DNA from: Basfia succiniciproducens
GTDB lineage: Bacteria; Pseudomonadota; Gammaproteobacteria; Enterobacterales; Pasteurellaceae
NCBI RefSeq assembly: GCF_011455875.1
Contig: NZ_CP015031.1
Coordinates: forward strand, 973,405 to 1,037,404
Direction: 5' to 3'
DNA length: 64,000 nt
A model generated the notes under the pieces. The model was given only the letters and a program-made list of their open reading frames with translations. It was not told the DNA's origin and made no database searches. Within the stretch, counting starts at the first letter, position 1. Each line of letters begins with the position of its first letter. The translations under genes were made by a program, and so were the position numbers. Positions 10,138 through 19,607 of the stretch are shown here, piece after piece.

Positions 10138-10158
10138 GCGGCGTTAAATTTACGCCGC
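10138..10158 (-). terminator. Hairpin between modA and modB, possible attenuator
   Basis: GCGGCGT (10138-10144) pairs with ACGCCGC (10152-10158) around TAAATTT. On the minus strand it is followed by TTATTTTAT. It sits directly after modA. It could partly terminate or stabilise the mRNA so that ModA is made in excess over ModBC, a common arrangement for binding-protein transporters. The function is inferred. Confidence 0.6.
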
Positions 10159-10184
10159 ATAATAAAGCCATTATCCGGATAAAT

Positions 10185-10946
10185 CTATTTAGCTGAAAAA
10201 CCAAATTTCTCAAATACGGTTTTCGCCTTGTCGGATTTCAGATAATTAAAAAATGCTTTGCTTTCCTGATTATCTTTATTTTTGACAATTACCGCAGGAT
10301 ATTCCACCGGCGGGTGAGATTCTGCCGGGAAAATCGCCACCACTTTCACTTTTTGGCTGATTGCCGCATCAGTGGCATACACCACGCCTAGAGGCGATTC
10401 GCCCTGTTCCACTAAACGCAAGGCATCACGCACATTTTTAGCCCGGGCTAATTTATTTTCCAGTGCCGCCCATTGATTTAAATAGGTAAACGCAGTTTTT
10501 GCATAAATTCCCGCCGGCACGTGATCGGGATCACCAACGGATAAATAGGTTTTATCTAATGCCGTTTGCCATTTGTCGTTAGTGAGATCAACTTTTTCTA
10601 TTTTGCTTGTTTTGGGAGCAATCATAACTAATTTATTGCCCACTAAATCCACACGTGAATCTTTGACAATTTCATCTTTTTCCGCCAGAAAATCCATCCA
10701 TTTCTGATCTGCGGAAATAAAAATATCTGCCGGCGCACCTTCCGTAATTTGGCGAGCCAGTACGGAAGACGAGGCAAAAGAAAACACAATGTCTTCATTA
10801 GGATTTACTTTTTTATAATCCGAGGCGACTTCTTCCAGAGCGTTGGTCATGGAGGCGGCGGCAAATACCGTAACTTTAGCTTCCGCAAATAAAGAAACGG
10901 CGCAACTTAACGTTAAGCCGATAAAGATATTTTTGATTTTAGACAT
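10185..10946 (-). CDS. modA: Periplasmic molybdate-binding protein ModA
   Basis: ModA captures molybdate in the periplasm. The 253-residue product has a signal peptide (MSKIKNIFIGLTLSCAVSLF, cleavage near AEA) and the ModA family start KVTVFAAASMTNALEEVASDY. It also shows FSFASSSVLARQI and GAPADIFISAD, which form the oxyanion pocket. The start is preceded by AGGAGTTAATC. It is the first gene of modABC, divergent from modE, with a ModE operator between them. Confidence 0.95.
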   Translation of the reverse strand: MSKIKNIFIGLTLSCAVSLFAEAKVTVFAAASMTNALEEVASDYKKVNPNEDIVFSFASSSVLARQITEGAPADIFISADQKWMDFLAEKDEIVKDSRVDLVGNKLVMIAPKTSKIEKVDLTNDKWQTALDKTYLSVGDPDHVPAGIYAKTAFTYLNQWAALENKLARAKNVRDALRLVEQGESPLGVVYATDAAISQKVKVVAIFPAESHPPVEYPAVIVKNKDNQESKAFFNYLKSDKAKTVFEKFGFSAK

Positions 10947-10966
10947 GATTAACTCCTATGTGTTTT

Positions 10967-10990
10967 CGCTATTTATCCAATTATATAATG
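10967..10990. promoter_or_regulatory. ModE operator
   Basis: CGCTATTTA-N6-TATATAATG matches the ModE half-sites CGCTATATA and TATATAACG at 8 of 9 positions each, with the correct six-base spacing. It lies 20 bases upstream of modA, between modA and the divergent modE. That position predicts repression of modABC by molybdate-loaded ModE. Confidence 0.8.
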
Positions 10991-11071
10991 AACAAAAAAA
11001 TAAAAGCTACATTAAAATTTCACTTTCTATTAAAATACCTAAAAAGGTTCAGTCAAACGGAATAAAATACG

Positions 11072-11845
11072 ATGGATAACACAGAAATTCTGCTTACTAT
11101 AAAATTACACCAACGATTATTTGTTGACCCGAAACGTATCCGTTTATTAAAAGAAATCGCCCATTGCGGCTCCATCAATCAAGCGGCAAAAAACGCCAAA
11201 GTAAGCTACAAAAGTGCCTGGGATCATCTGGAAGCCATGAACGCCATTAGCCCGAAGCCATTGCTGGAACGCAATATCGGCGGTAAAAACGGTGGTGGTA
11301 CACAACTAACCAATTACGCCCGGCGCCTTTTGCAACTCTATGATTTGCTTGAAAAAACACAAGAAAAAGCCTTTCAGATTCTGCAGGATGAAAGCATTCC
11401 GTTAAATAATCCGCTTTCCGCCACCGCCCGGTTTTCATTACAAAGCAGCGCCCGTAACCAATTTTTCGGCAAGGTCACAAAGCTTGAACTTAAAAACGGC
11501 CACTGCATGGTGTCAATTCAAATTGAAGGATTAAACCGGCCTTTAGTGGCGTCAATTACCGAAAAAAGTGCGGTACGTTTGGGCTTAGTTCCGGGCAAAG
11601 AAGTGATGTTGATGATAAAAGCGCCTTGGATCAAAACCCAACTTGAAGAACCCGTCGATAAAGAAAACCAATTTTTAGCCGAAGTTCGATCCGTTTCCGA
11701 TAAAGGCAGTGAAAAAGAAATTATTTTATCTATCGGCGAAAATCCGGAATTCTGCGCCACCATTGAAAAAACCGTCGATGTCGCTGTTAACCAAAAGCGT
11801 TGGTTATATATCGACCCCGAACAAATCGTATTGGCAAGCTTATAA
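11072..11845 (+). CDS. modE: Molybdate-responsive transcriptional regulator ModE
   Basis: The 257-residue product has a LysR-like winged-helix DNA-binding domain (RIRLLKEIAHCGSINQAAKNAKVSYKSAWDH, split here by motif; about residues 22-52). Two Mop oxyanion-binding domains follow (for example SARNQFFGKVTKLELKNG and LAEVRSVSDKGSEKEIILSI). This is the full-length ModE layout. With molybdate bound it represses modABC. It is transcribed divergently from modA. An uptake sequence lies inside the gene at 11566. Confidence 0.95.
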   Translation: MDNTEILLTIKLHQRLFVDPKRIRLLKEIAHCGSINQAAKNAKVSYKSAWDHLEAMNAISPKPLLERNIGGKNGGGTQLTNYARRLLQLYDLLEKTQEKAFQILQDESIPLNNPLSATARFSLQSSARNQFFGKVTKLELKNGHCMVSIQIEGLNRPLVASITEKSAVRLGLVPGKEVMLMIKAPWIKTQLEEPVDKENQFLAEVRSVSDKGSEKEIILSIGENPEFCATIEKTVDVAVNQKRWLYIDPEQIVLASL

Positions 11846-11860
11846 TTTTATGAGGAAAGA

Positions 11861-12289
11861 ATGGGAATCTGGACAAAAGACTATACCTTAAGCGAATTAA
11901 ACCAAATAGGTGAACACTGCTCTGTCGCCCATTTAGCTATTCGGATTTCGGCAATAGAAGAAAATTGGATTGAAGCCACCATGCCGGTAGATCAGCGCAC
12001 CAAACAGCCTTTCGGCTTATTAAACGGCGGACTTTCCGTGGCATTGGCGGAAACCTTAGGATCTATTGCCGGTAATTTATGTCTGCAAGAAGGGCAAGCC
12101 GCAGTAGGCGCCGAAATTAATGCAAGCCATCTGCGCCCCGCTACTTCCGGGCTGGTAACGGCAAGAGCAACGCCGGTAAAATTAGGCAAAACATTGCAGG
12201 TATGGCAAATAGATATTCGTAACGAACAAAATAAAGTTTGTTGTACTTCCCGACTTACTCTTTCTGTGATTAATAAAAATGAAAAGTAG
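11861..12289 (+). CDS. menI: Hotdog-fold acyl-CoA thioesterase, MenI/YdiI type
   Basis: This 142-residue PaaI/YdiI-like thioesterase shows the family pattern [21 protein letters not shown], where the glutamate is the catalytic base, and [13 protein letters not shown]. YdiI/MenI hydrolyses 1,4-dihydroxy-2-naphthoyl-CoA in menaquinone synthesis, but family members accept many aryl-CoAs. It starts 15 bases after modE with AGGAAAG as ribosome site and overlaps hemH by 11 bases. Function is confident at family level and tentative for the substrate. Confidence 0.85.
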   Translation: MGIWTKDYTLSELNQIGEHCSVAHLAIRISAIEENWIEATMPVDQRTKQPFGLLNGGLSVALAETLGSIAGNLCLQEGQAAVGAEINASHLRPATSGLVTARATPVKLGKTLQVWQIDIRNEQNKVCCTSRLTLSVINKNEK

Positions 12290-13250
12290 CAAAACCGGTA
12301 TTTTACTGGCTAATTTAGGTACGCCCGATACGCCTTCGCCTAAAGCAATCAGCCGTTATTTAAAAGAATTTCTGAGTGATCCCCGCGTGGTGGATCTGCC
12401 CCGCTGGAAATGGCTGCCGTTGCTCAATGGGATTATTTTGCCGATCCGTTCCAGACGTATTGCGAAAAATTATGGTGCGATTTGGACGGAACAAGGCTCG
12501 CCCCTATTTGCTATTACGCAAAAGCAAAAGGCATTATTAACCGAATTTTTTCAGCAACGACAGCAAAATGTGATAATCGAGATCGGCATGACTTACGGGA
12601 ATCCGTCAATGCAATATGCGATAGATAATTTAATTGAGCAAAAAGTAGATAAAATTATCGTTTTGCCGCTATACCCGCAATATAGTAGCACGACAACAGC
12701 ACCGGTTTTTGATGTGTTTGCTCAAGCTTTAAAACGCCACCGCCATATTGTACCTTTTGAATTTATTCATTCTTATCATTTGGATGAAAATTATATTGAG
12801 GCCTTAGTCAAAAGTATAAAAGTGCGGTTAAAAAATGACGAATTTTTGCTTTTTTCTTTCCATGGCATTCCAAAACGTTATGAACAAGAAGGTGATTTTT
12901 ATCGTCCGCAATGCGAACAAACCGCTCAAGCGGTGGTGCAAAAATTAGGGCTTAAGAAAGAGCAATGGCGGCTTTGTTTTCAATCCCGTTTCGGTTCCGA
13001 GCCATGGTTGCAACCTTATACGGATAAATTTTTAGAAACCGCGGCACAGCAAGGCATAACTAAACTTGCGGTAATTTGCCCCGGTTTTTCAGCGGATTGT
13101 CTGGAAACCCTTGAGGAAATTAAAGAAGAAAACAAACGGATTTTTCTCGCCCATGGAGGCGAAAGTTATCATTATATTCCGGCACTCAATGATTCGCCGG
13201 AACATATTGCCTGTTTGGGGAATTTGCTGTTAAAGCGAATGACAATCTGA
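12279..13250 (+). CDS. hemH: Ferrochelatase
   Basis: Ferrochelatase inserts ferrous iron into protoporphyrin IX, the last step of haem synthesis, on the inner face of the membrane. The 323-residue product carries the family start [19 protein letters not shown] and the active-site histidine motif [10 protein letters not shown]. The conserved motif [14 protein letters not shown] contains the catalytic glutamate. Length is normal for proteobacteria. It overlaps the upstream thioesterase gene and is followed by an uptake sequence and then the repeat block. Confidence 0.97.
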   Translation: MKSSKTGILLANLGTPDTPSPKAISRYLKEFLSDPRVVDLPRWKWLPLLNGIILPIRSRRIAKNYGAIWTEQGSPLFAITQKQKALLTEFFQQRQQNVIIEIGMTYGNPSMQYAIDNLIEQKVDKIIVLPLYPQYSSTTTAPVFDVFAQALKRHRHIVPFEFIHSYHLDENYIEALVKSIKVRLKNDEFLLFSFHGIPKRYEQEGDFYRPQCEQTAQAVVQKLGLKKEQWRLCFQSRFGSEPWLQPYTDKFLETAAQQGITKLAVICPGFSADCLETLEEIKEENKRIFLAHGGESYHYIPALNDSPEHIACLGNLLLKRMTI

Positions 13251-13287
13251 TAAAAGTGCGGTTAGAATTTAAAAAGTTTTTTCATTT

Positions 13288-13437
13288 GCCCCCTCAGTCA
13301 CTACGTGACAGCTCCCCCAGCTTCGTGGGGGAGCGAAATTTTTGCCGTATTTTGATAACGCCAACGCCATTTCAGTCCATTTCCTCCCGCAACGTCGGGG
13401 GAGGTGCCTGAAAGGCAGAAGGGGGAATTTCTACCCC
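13288..13437. repeat. GC-rich palindromic repeat block, copy B left half
   Basis: The same modules as at 7348 appear here: CCCCTCAGTCACTACGTGAC, CCCCCAGCTTCGTGGGGG, a diverged linker, CCTCCCGCAACGTCGGGGGA and GTGCCTGAAAGGCAGAAGGGG. The block is interrupted at 13438 by an insertion sequence and resumes at 14656. Confidence 0.85.
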
Positions 13438-13504
13438 TGTAGTGGTAGACTAATTCCGCAGTCCTCAATAAGTGATAAAATAACATCACAAATGAGGAAA
13501 TATT

Positions 13505-13819
13505 ATGAGAAGAACATTTAGCGCAGAATATAAAGCTGAAGCAGTAAAATTAGTGACTGAACGAGGATATTCAGTTTCTCAAGCTTGCCGAGAGTTAGGT
13601 GTGGGTGAAACAGCACTTCGTCGCTGGATAAGTCAAGTTCAAGCGGAGCAACAAGGTTACGTTTTAGCTGGTTCAAAGCCAATTAGCCCAGAACAACAAC
13701 GAATTCGAGAACTTGAAAATCGTATTAAAGAACTTGAAGAAGATAAGGCCATTTTAAAAAAGGCTACAGCGATTTTAATGTCACTCGAAAACAAAAATAC
13801 CAAGTCATTACGACGTTAA
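13505..13819 (+). CDS. IS3-family transposase OrfA
   Basis: This 104-residue DNA-binding part of the transposase has the helix-turn-helix RRTFSAEYKAEAVKLVTERG and ACRELGVGETALRRW. A leucine-zipper region (about residues 65-90, IRELENRIKELEEDKAIL) follows. AGGAAATATT precedes the start. Near its 3' end the heptamer A AAA AAG (13756-13762) is in the right phase for -1 frameshifting into orfB. Confidence 0.93.
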   Translation: MRRTFSAEYKAEAVKLVTERGYSVSQACRELGVGETALRRWISQVQAEQQGYVLAGSKPISPEQQRIRELENRIKELEEDKAILKKATAILMSLENKNTKSLRR

Positions 13820-13857
13820 AATCGCGAGGAATCAACCGGTTATGTGAGCTATTTAGC

Positions 13858-14643
13858 GTGTCTGAAAGTGCTTACTACGCCCATTTGCGCACAGCCAAAA
13901 AGCCAGCGAAACACACAGCTTTAGCCGTTGAAATCAAGGCAATTTTTGATGCAAGCCGAAGTTCAGCAGGCAAACGAACGATTCAATCGCATTTGAAAGA
14001 GAAAGGTATTTTTGTGGGGTTGTATTTAATTCGTAAGTTAATGAATAAGCAAGGATTATTTAGTAAGCAACCGCAAAAATGGCGCAATCCTAGTAAAGGA
14101 AACAGTCAAGTTTTTGAGAATATACTAAGTCGAGAATTTACGCCTGATAGCCAAACGACCGTGCTATGTGGTGACACGACCTATATAAAAATCAATGGGA
14201 TATGGTGCTATTTAGCAGTGGTAATTAATTTATTAAATCGTCAAGTCGTCGGTTGGAAGCTAAGTCGCTATCATGATAGTGAGCTGGTTAAAGATGCACT
14301 GAATCATGCGATGCTGAATATTGAACGCACGGAGCGAATGTTGTTCCATTCAGACCAAGGTAGTATTTATGGCAGTGAAATCTTTACTGATTCAGTTAAG
14401 AAACATGGGCTTACACAAAGTATGAGCCGTCGTGGTAACTGTTGGGACAATGCGCCGGTGGAGCGTTGGTTTCGAAGTTTTAAATATGAATGGATGCTGA
14501 AAGGTGGTTATAGTGATTTTGAAAGTGCTGTAAATGATGTGAGAGAATATGTGATGTATTATAATCACATTCGCCCACATAGCTATAATCAAGGTCTATC
14601 TCCGATTTTAGCAAAAACAACTTATCGGAGACTGTTAAATTAG
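13858..14643 (+). CDS. IS3-family transposase OrfB (DDE catalytic domain, made as OrfAB by -1 frameshift)
   Basis: This is the RNase-H-like integrase domain of the transposase. DDE motifs are visible: LCGDTTYIKINGIW, FHSDQGSIYGSE and RRGNCWDNAPVERWFRSFK. The frame is open back to 13762, immediately after the slippery A6G, so the active product is expected to be an OrfAB fusion spanning 13505-14643. A GTG at 13858 is only a nominal internal start. All catalytic residues appear intact. Confidence 0.92.
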   Translation: MSESAYYAHLRTAKKPAKHTALAVEIKAIFDASRSSAGKRTIQSHLKEKGIFVGLYLIRKLMNKQGLFSKQPQKWRNPSKGNSQVFENILSREFTPDSQTTVLCGDTTYIKINGIWCYLAVVINLLNRQVVGWKLSRYHDSELVKDALNHAMLNIERTERMLFHSDQGSIYGSEIFTDSVKKHGLTQSMSRRGNCWDNAPVERWFRSFKYEWMLKGGYSDFESAVNDVREYVMYYNHIRPHSYNQGLSPILAKTTYRRLLN

Positions 14644-14655
14644 TTGACCACTACA

Positions 14656-14860
14656 CCCCTCAGTCACTGCGTGACAGCTCCCCCAGCTTCATGGGGGAGC
14701 GATATTTTGCCTATTCCGATAGCGCTAATGCCATTCAGTCCGTTCCCTCCCCCGCAAAGTCGGGGGAGGTGCCTGAAAGGCGGAGGGGGAATTTCTACCC
14801 CCTCAGTCACTGCGTGACAGCTCCCCCAGCTTCGTGGGGGAGCGATATTTTGCCTATTCC
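14656..14860. repeat. GC-rich palindromic repeat block, copy B right half
   Basis: This continues the block interrupted by the insertion sequence: two CCCCTCAGTCACTGCGTGAC modules, a CCCTCCCCCGCAAAGTCGGG hairpin and the GATATTTTGCCTATTCCGAT linker twice. The block ends about 45 bases before metY. An apparent N-terminal extension of the metY frame through this repeat is not coding. Confidence 0.85.
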
Positions 14861-14906
14861 GATAGCACTAACAGACTTATTCCACATACAACAAAGGAAA
14901 ATAGCG

Positions 14907-16175
14907 ATGAAATTTGAAACCCAATGTCTACACGCAGGTTACAGCCCTAAAAACGGTGAGCCGCGCGTCCAACCTATTGTGCAAAGTACCACTTATACTT
15001 ATGACAGCGCCGAATCTATCGGTAAATTATTTGATTTGCAGGAAGCGGGCTTTTTCTATACCCGTTTGGCAAATCCGACTACCAATGCGGCGGAAGAAAA
15101 ACTTGCCGCATTGGAGGGCGGTGTGGCGGCACTTTGTACCGCATCCGGACAAGCGGCAACTTTTTATGCGCTAATGAATTTAGTTGAATCCGGTGATCAC
15201 TTCATCTCAACCACAAATATTTACGGCGGAACATATAATCTGTTCGCTCATACTTTCCGTAAAATGGGCGTTGAAGTCACCTTTGTTAATCAAGACGATA
15301 ACTTGGACGAATTAAGAAAAGCGATTCGTCCGAATACAAAAGCGGTATTCGGCGAAACCATTTCGAACCCGACTTTACGGGTGCTGGATATTGAAAAATT
15401 TGCCGCGCTTGCACAGGCGGCAAATGCGCCTTTAATTATTGACAATACTTTTGCCACACCTTATTTCTGTCGCCCTTTTGAATATGGCGCCAATATCGTT
15501 GTGCATAGTACGTCGAAATATTTAGACGGTCATGCCGTTGCATTAGGCGGAGCGATTATAGACGGCGGTAATTTTAATTGGGAGCAAGAAAAATTCCGCC
15601 AATTCAGCCAACCGGACATCACTTATCACGGCTTGGTTTATACCCGGACTTTCGGCAAAGCGGCGTATGCGGTGAAAGCGCGTGTACAGCTTATGCGCGA
15701 TCTGGGTGCGACACCGGCTCCGCAAAACAGTTTTTTACTTAATTTAGGCATGGAAACCTTACCGCTGCGTATGAAACAGCACTACGCCAATGCACAAGCG
15801 GTAGCGGAATGGTTGGAACGACATCCGATGGTTGAGCGCGTGAATTATCCCGGTTTGGCAAGCTCCAAAGATTATGAGCTCAAACAAAAATATATGCCGA
15901 ACGGGCTTTGCGGCGTGCTTTCTTTCGAATTGAAAGGCGATAAACAAACGGCGATGAAATGGCTCGACTCATTACAAATTATTTCCCGTGAAGTGCACGT
16001 TGCCGATATTCGCAGCTGCGCATTGCACCCGGCAACTTCGACCCACCGCCAATTGAGCGATGAAGAAATGCGAGCCGCCAATATCACCCCGGGATTTATC
16101 CGTTTATCAATCGGCATTGAAAATCCGGAAGATTTATTAGCCGATTTACAAAATGCATTTGATCAAATTAAATAA
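14907..16175 (+). CDS. metY: O-acetylhomoserine sulfhydrylase
   Basis: MetY is a pyridoxal-phosphate enzyme that makes homocysteine directly from O-acetylhomoserine and sulfide. The 422-residue product starts MKFETQCLHAGYSPKNGEPR and shows FFYTRLANPTTNAAEEKLAALEGG. The PLP-lysine motif is VVHSTSKYLDGH, and the end is of the Cys/Met-metabolism fold type (ITPGFIRLSIGIENPEDL). I start at 14907 because AAAGGAAAATAGCG precedes it and upstream codons fall in the repeat. The nitroreductase gene follows after 13 bases. Confidence 0.93.
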   Translation: MKFETQCLHAGYSPKNGEPRVQPIVQSTTYTYDSAESIGKLFDLQEAGFFYTRLANPTTNAAEEKLAALEGGVAALCTASGQAATFYALMNLVESGDHFISTTNIYGGTYNLFAHTFRKMGVEVTFVNQDDNLDELRKAIRPNTKAVFGETISNPTLRVLDIEKFAALAQAANAPLIIDNTFATPYFCRPFEYGANIVVHSTSKYLDGHAVALGGAIIDGGNFNWEQEKFRQFSQPDITYHGLVYTRTFGKAAYAVKARVQLMRDLGATPAPQNSFLLNLGMETLPLRMKQHYANAQAVAEWLERHPMVERVNYPGLASSKDYELKQKYMPNGLCGVLSFELKGDKQTAMKWLDSLQIISREVHVADIRSCALHPATSTHRQLSDEEMRAANITPGFIRLSIGIENPEDLLADLQNAFDQIK

Positions 16176-16188
16176 CAGAGAGGATATT

Positions 16189-16847
16189 ATGGCAATCAGC
16201 AAACAAGACGTACTTGAAGCGTTTAAATTTCGTTCCGCCTGCCGCTACTACGACCCTGCGAAAAAAATCAGCAAAGAAGACATGGACTATATTTTAGAAT
16301 TAGCCCGCTTGTCGCCAAGTTCCGTCGGTTCCGAACCTTGGAAATTCGTGGTACTGCAAAATCCGGTTATTCGTGAAAAAATCAAACCGGTAACCTGGGG
16401 CATTAAACATCCGATGGATGAAATGAGCCATTTAGTGGTTATTCTCGCCAAGAAAAACGCCCGTTACGATTCCGATTTTTCCGTACGTCCTTGGAAAAAC
16501 GCGGTTTAACGCCGGAGCAAATGGAAGCTACCCTTGCCCGCTATAAATCCTTCCAAACCGATGACATAAAGGTACTCGAAAGTGACCGCGCTTTATTTGA
16601 TTGGTGCAGCAAACAAACCTATATCGCGTTAGCCAATATGATGACCGGTGCGGCGATGATCGGCATTGATTCCTGCCCGATTGAAGGCTTTAATTATGCG
16701 GAAGTAAACCGTATTTTAGCGGAAGAAGGCTTATTTGATGCCGATGAATACGGCGTGTCTTGCATGGTGACATTCGGTTACCGCGCCAAAGAAATTACGA
16801 AAAAATATCGTAAACCGGCGGAAGATGTGATTGAGTGGATTGAATAA
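16189..16847 (+). pseudogene. Nitroreductase-family gene broken by a one-base deletion in a T-run
   Basis: The gene encodes an FMN-dependent NAD(P)H nitroreductase-fold protein. The first part (AFKFRSACRYYDPAKKISKED, LSPSSVGSEPWKF) is in one frame to about 16480 and then stops at 16509. The second part (KRGLTPEQMEATLARYKSF through GYRAKEITKKYRKPAEDVIEW) continues in another frame. Adding one T to the five-T run at 16476-16480 restores SDFFRTSLEKRGLTPEQ and a 219-residue protein of normal length. It is either a recent mutation, a phase-variable tract or a sequencing error. Start AGAGAGGATATTATG. Confidence 0.88.
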
Positions 16848-16852
16848 TCTAT

Positions 16853-16891
16853 AAAGTGCGGTGAAAATTTTTAAAATTTTGACCGCACTTT
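16853..16891. terminator. Bidirectional terminator made from an inverted pair of Hin-type USS
   Basis: AAAGTGCGGT and ACCGCACTTT face each other around an AT-rich loop, forming a strong stem followed by T-tracts on both strands. It ends the nitroreductase gene and the convergent lipoprotein gene. Confidence 0.85.
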
Positions 16892-16904
16892 TTTCCGGAT
16901 CCGA

Positions 16905-17468
16905 TTACAGCAACAATGCCGAACCCCATTTGATAATATCAAAGAAGAATTTGTTGTCTTCCGTGCCTACTTTGTTCGCATTGGATGTTCCGCCCGTAGT
17001 ATTCGTATCCTCAACCATGGCTGAAATACGCTGACCTTTCACCACCGCCAGATCTTCGCGGGCTTTAATTCTTAAGGTATTGCATTGGGCTGTAGTTAGT
17101 TCGTCAAGCTTTGGTAACTCATCACTTTGTTTAAATTTTTTAAACTGATAAGTGGCGTAATCCATAGATTGTTGATCCGCCTCAATAATCTTTACCGCAT
17201 CACTGCCAATTACATCTTCTAACGGATAGAAAAACACATATTGCGAATAAATATAGGAATCTTCTTTGGCAAAATGCTCTTGCTGAATACGGGTCAGATT
17301 CGGATAAATGCAACTTTCCGCCCGCTTGCCTAATGCAACCCATTGTTTTGCATCTTTATCGGATAATTGGTAATCCGCACCGGCAAATTGAGCGGGAATC
17401 GGTGCCTGTTCGGCGGCGCAGCCGGCCAACAACAATGCGACACCTGATAAAAAAACTTTATTTAACAT
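16905..17468 (-). CDS. Putative lipoprotein, DUF5358-like
   Basis: The 187-residue product starts with a lipoprotein signal, [20 protein letters not shown], with the lipobox cysteine at residue 17. The mature part is mixed alpha/beta without catalytic motifs that I recognise. The sequence resembles the Pasteurellaceae family DUF5358, but that assignment is from memory of the pattern. The function is unknown. It stands alone, bounded by uptake-sequence terminators on both sides. Confidence 0.8.
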   Translation of the reverse strand: MLNKVFLSGVALLLAGCAAEQAPIPAQFAGADYQLSDKDAKQWVALGKRAESCIYPNLTRIQQEHFAKEDSYIYSQYVFFYPLEDVIGSDAVKIIEADQQSMDYATYQFKKFKQSDELPKLDELTTAQCNTLRIKAREDLAVVKGQRISAMVEDTNTTGGTSNANKVGTEDNKFFFDIIKWGSALLL

Positions 17469-17500
17469 ATTATTCCTTATTAAAGGGCTGAAAAATCAAT

Positions 17501-17540
17501 AAAGTGCGGTGAAAATTTTTAAAATTTCCACCGCACTTTT
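17501..17540. terminator. Inverted USS pair after sucD
   Basis: AAAGTGCGGT and ACCGCACTTT form a hairpin with an AT loop, ending in TTTTTTA. It lies 7 bases past the sucD stop on the minus strand and upstream of the lipoprotein gene, where it can terminate sucABCD transcription. Confidence 0.8.
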
Positions 17541-17547
17541 TTATAGG

Positions 17548-18417
17548 CTATTTTAATACGGTTTTTAATGCAGCGCCAATATCCGCAAGACTTTTCACAC
17601 AAATAACGCCGGCGGACTGAAGAGCGGCGATTTTATCATCGGCAGTACCTTTGCCACCACTGATGATCGCCCCCGCGTGTCCCATGCGTTTACCTTTTGG
17701 CGCGGTAATGCCCGCAATATAGCTGACGACCGGTTTGGTCACGTGCGCTTTAATAAATTCCGCCGCTTCTTCTTCGGCTGAACCGCCGATTTCGCCAATC
17801 ATGACAATCGCTTCGGTTTTCGGGTCTGCCTGATATAATTTTAAAATATCAATAAAATTAGAACCTGGAATCGGATCGCCGCCGATACCTACGCAAGCGG
17901 ATTGACCAAAACCTTCATCGGTGGTTTGTTTTACCGCTTCGTAGGTCAGCGTACCGGAACGGGATACAATGCCGATACGTCCTTTTTTATGGATGTAACC
18001 GGGCATAATGCCGATTTTACATTCATCCGGCACAATAATGCCCGGACAGTTAGGCCCGATCATCACTACACCGCTTTCATCTAATTTTTGTTTCACTTGT
18101 AGCATATCCAAAGTCGGGATGCCCTCGGTGATACAAACAATGAGTTTCAAGCCTGCGGCAATAGCTTCTAAAATGGCATCTTTACAAAACGGCGCAGGCA
18201 CATAAATGACGGTGGCTGTCGCCCCCGTTTGCTCTACCGCTTCTTTAACCGTATTAAATACGGGCAAACCCAAATGGATGCTGCCGCCTTTTCCCGGTGA
18301 TACGCCACCGACTAATTTTGTACCGTATGCTAAGGCTTGTTCGCTGTGAAAGGTACCTTGTCCGCCGGTGAATCCCTGGCAAATTACTTTTGTTTCTTTA
18401 TTAATTAAAATCGCCAT
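17548..18417 (-). CDS. sucD: Succinyl-CoA synthetase alpha subunit
   Basis: SucD binds CoA and carries the phosphohistidine of succinyl-CoA synthetase, which makes ATP or GTP from succinyl-CoA. The 289-residue product shows the CoA-binding start [20 protein letters not shown] and the family motifs [20 protein letters not shown] and [17 protein letters not shown]. The phosphohistidine segment is [20 protein letters not shown]. It starts 1 base after the sucC stop, so the two are translationally coupled. Confidence 0.97.
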   Translation of the reverse strand: MAILINKETKVICQGFTGGQGTFHSEQALAYGTKLVGGVSPGKGGSIHLGLPVFNTVKEAVEQTGATATVIYVPAPFCKDAILEAIAAGLKLIVCITEGIPTLDMLQVKQKLDESGVVMIGPNCPGIIVPDECKIGIMPGYIHKKGRIGIVSRSGTLTYEAVKQTTDEGFGQSACVGIGGDPIPGSNFIDILKLYQADPKTEAIVMIGEIGGSAEEEAAEFIKAHVTKPVVSYIAGITAPKGKRMGHAGAIISGGKGTADDKIAALQSAGVICVKSLADIGAALKTVLK

Positions 18418-18418
18418 T

Positions 18419-19585
18419 TTATTTTCCCTCTGCCGCGTTTACCACTTGTACCGCGGCATCCGTTAAACTGGTTGCGGCGATAATATTCAAACCGCTTTGC
18501 GCTAAAATTTCACGGCCTAACGGCGCATTATTTCCCTCTAAACGGACGACTACCGGCACGCTTACGCCGACTTCATTAACCGCCGCCACAATGCCTTCCG
18601 CGATAAGATCGCAACGAACAATGCCACCGAAGATATTGACTAAAATGGCTTTAACAGATTGGTCGGAAAGGATTATTTTAAAAGCTTCCGCTACCCGCTC
18701 TTTTGTGGTGCCGCCGCCCACATCAAGGAAGTTAGCCGGCTGTCCGCCGTGCAACTTCACAATATCCATGGTGCCCATGGCAAGCCCGGCGCCGTTAACC
18801 ATACAGCCGATATTACCTTCAAGCGCCACGTAATTTAAATGCCATTGTTCGGCAGCCGCTTCTCTGGCGTCTTCCTGACTCGGATCACGCATTGCGTTCA
18901 GTTCCGGCTGGCGGTATAGGGCGTTGCCGTCCACCACGATTTTGGCATCTAAACAATGTAATTGATCATTGTCTAAAATAACCAACGGATTGATTTCCAA
19001 CAGAGAAAGATCTTTTTCCACAAACATTTTGCCCAGTTGGCAGAAAATTTGTGCAAATTGCTGAATTTGTTTACCCTGTAAGCCAAGTTTGAAAGCAAGT
19101 TCGCGACCTTGATAAGGCATGGCGCCGACTAAAGGGTCAATGGGCATTTTATGTAACAAATGCGGTGTTTTTTCCGCCACTTCTTCTATATTCACGCCGC
19201 CTTCGGTAGAAACCATAAACACAATGCGCTGCGAACTGCGATCTAATACTGCACCCAAATAGAGTTCTTTTTTCACATTCGCGCAAGCTTCCATATAAAT
19301 GGCATTAACAGGTTGCCCTTTTGCATCGGTTTGAAAGGTTACCAAGCGTTGACCTAAAAACTTCTCAAAAAACGACCGCACGTCTTCTTCGGATTTTACC
19401 AGTTTCACGCCGCCCGCTTTGCCTCGTCCGCCGGCATGAACCTGACATTTTGCCACCCATTGCCCGCCGCCTAATTTTTTAACGGCTTGAATTGCCTCCG
19501 CTAGGCTTTGACAGGCATACCCCTCACTTACCGGTAAACCATATTGCGCAAAAATCTGTTTTGCCTGGTATTCGTGTAAATTCAT
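18419..19585 (-). CDS. sucC: Succinyl-CoA synthetase beta subunit
   Basis: SucC supplies the ATP-grasp nucleotide site and the succinate site of succinyl-CoA synthetase. The 388-residue product starts [20 protein letters not shown] and contains [18 protein letters not shown]. The end has the ligase motifs [14 protein letters not shown] and [28 protein letters not shown] precedes the start. It is cotranscribed with sucD. Upstream, the gap to sucB holds a MITE-like element, so sucCD may be partly uncoupled from sucAB. Confidence 0.97.
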   Translation of the reverse strand: MNLHEYQAKQIFAQYGLPVSEGYACQSLAEAIQAVKKLGGGQWVAKCQVHAGGRGKAGGVKLVKSEEDVRSFFEKFLGQRLVTFQTDAKGQPVNAIYMEACANVKKELYLGAVLDRSSQRIVFMVSTEGGVNIEEVAEKTPHLLHKMPIDPLVGAMPYQGRELAFKLGLQGKQIQQFAQIFCQLGKMFVEKDLSLLEINPLVILDNDQLHCLDAKIVVDGNALYRQPELNAMRDPSQEDAREAAAEQWHLNYVALEGNIGCMVNGAGLAMGTMDIVKLHGGQPANFLDVGGGTTKERVAEAFKIILSDQSVKAILVNIFGGIVRCDLIAEGIVAAVNEVGVSVPVVVRLEGNNAPLGREILAQSGLNIIAATSLTDAAVQVVNAAEGK

Positions 19586-19607
19586 TTAACTTCCTTCTTA
19601 AATCATT

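Larger units (their letters stand above)
13438..14655 (+). mobile_element. Complete IS3-family insertion sequence, 1218 bp
   Basis: The element starts TGTAGTGGTAGACTAATT and ends in the inverted copy of TGTAGTGGTCAACTAATT, 16 of 18 matching. It carries overlapping orfA and orfB with an A6G slippery site. It is inserted in a GC-rich repeat: reconstructing the uninterrupted repeat (CTA-CCCCC-TCAG) gives a 3-bp CCC target duplication. Both reading frames are open and the ends are intact, so it is probably active or recently active. Confidence 0.93.

Noticed and set aside
14691..14906. N-terminal extension of metY by 72 codons
   Set aside because: The extension translates the GC-rich repeat; a proper ribosome site precedes the ATG at 14907, which matches the family start.
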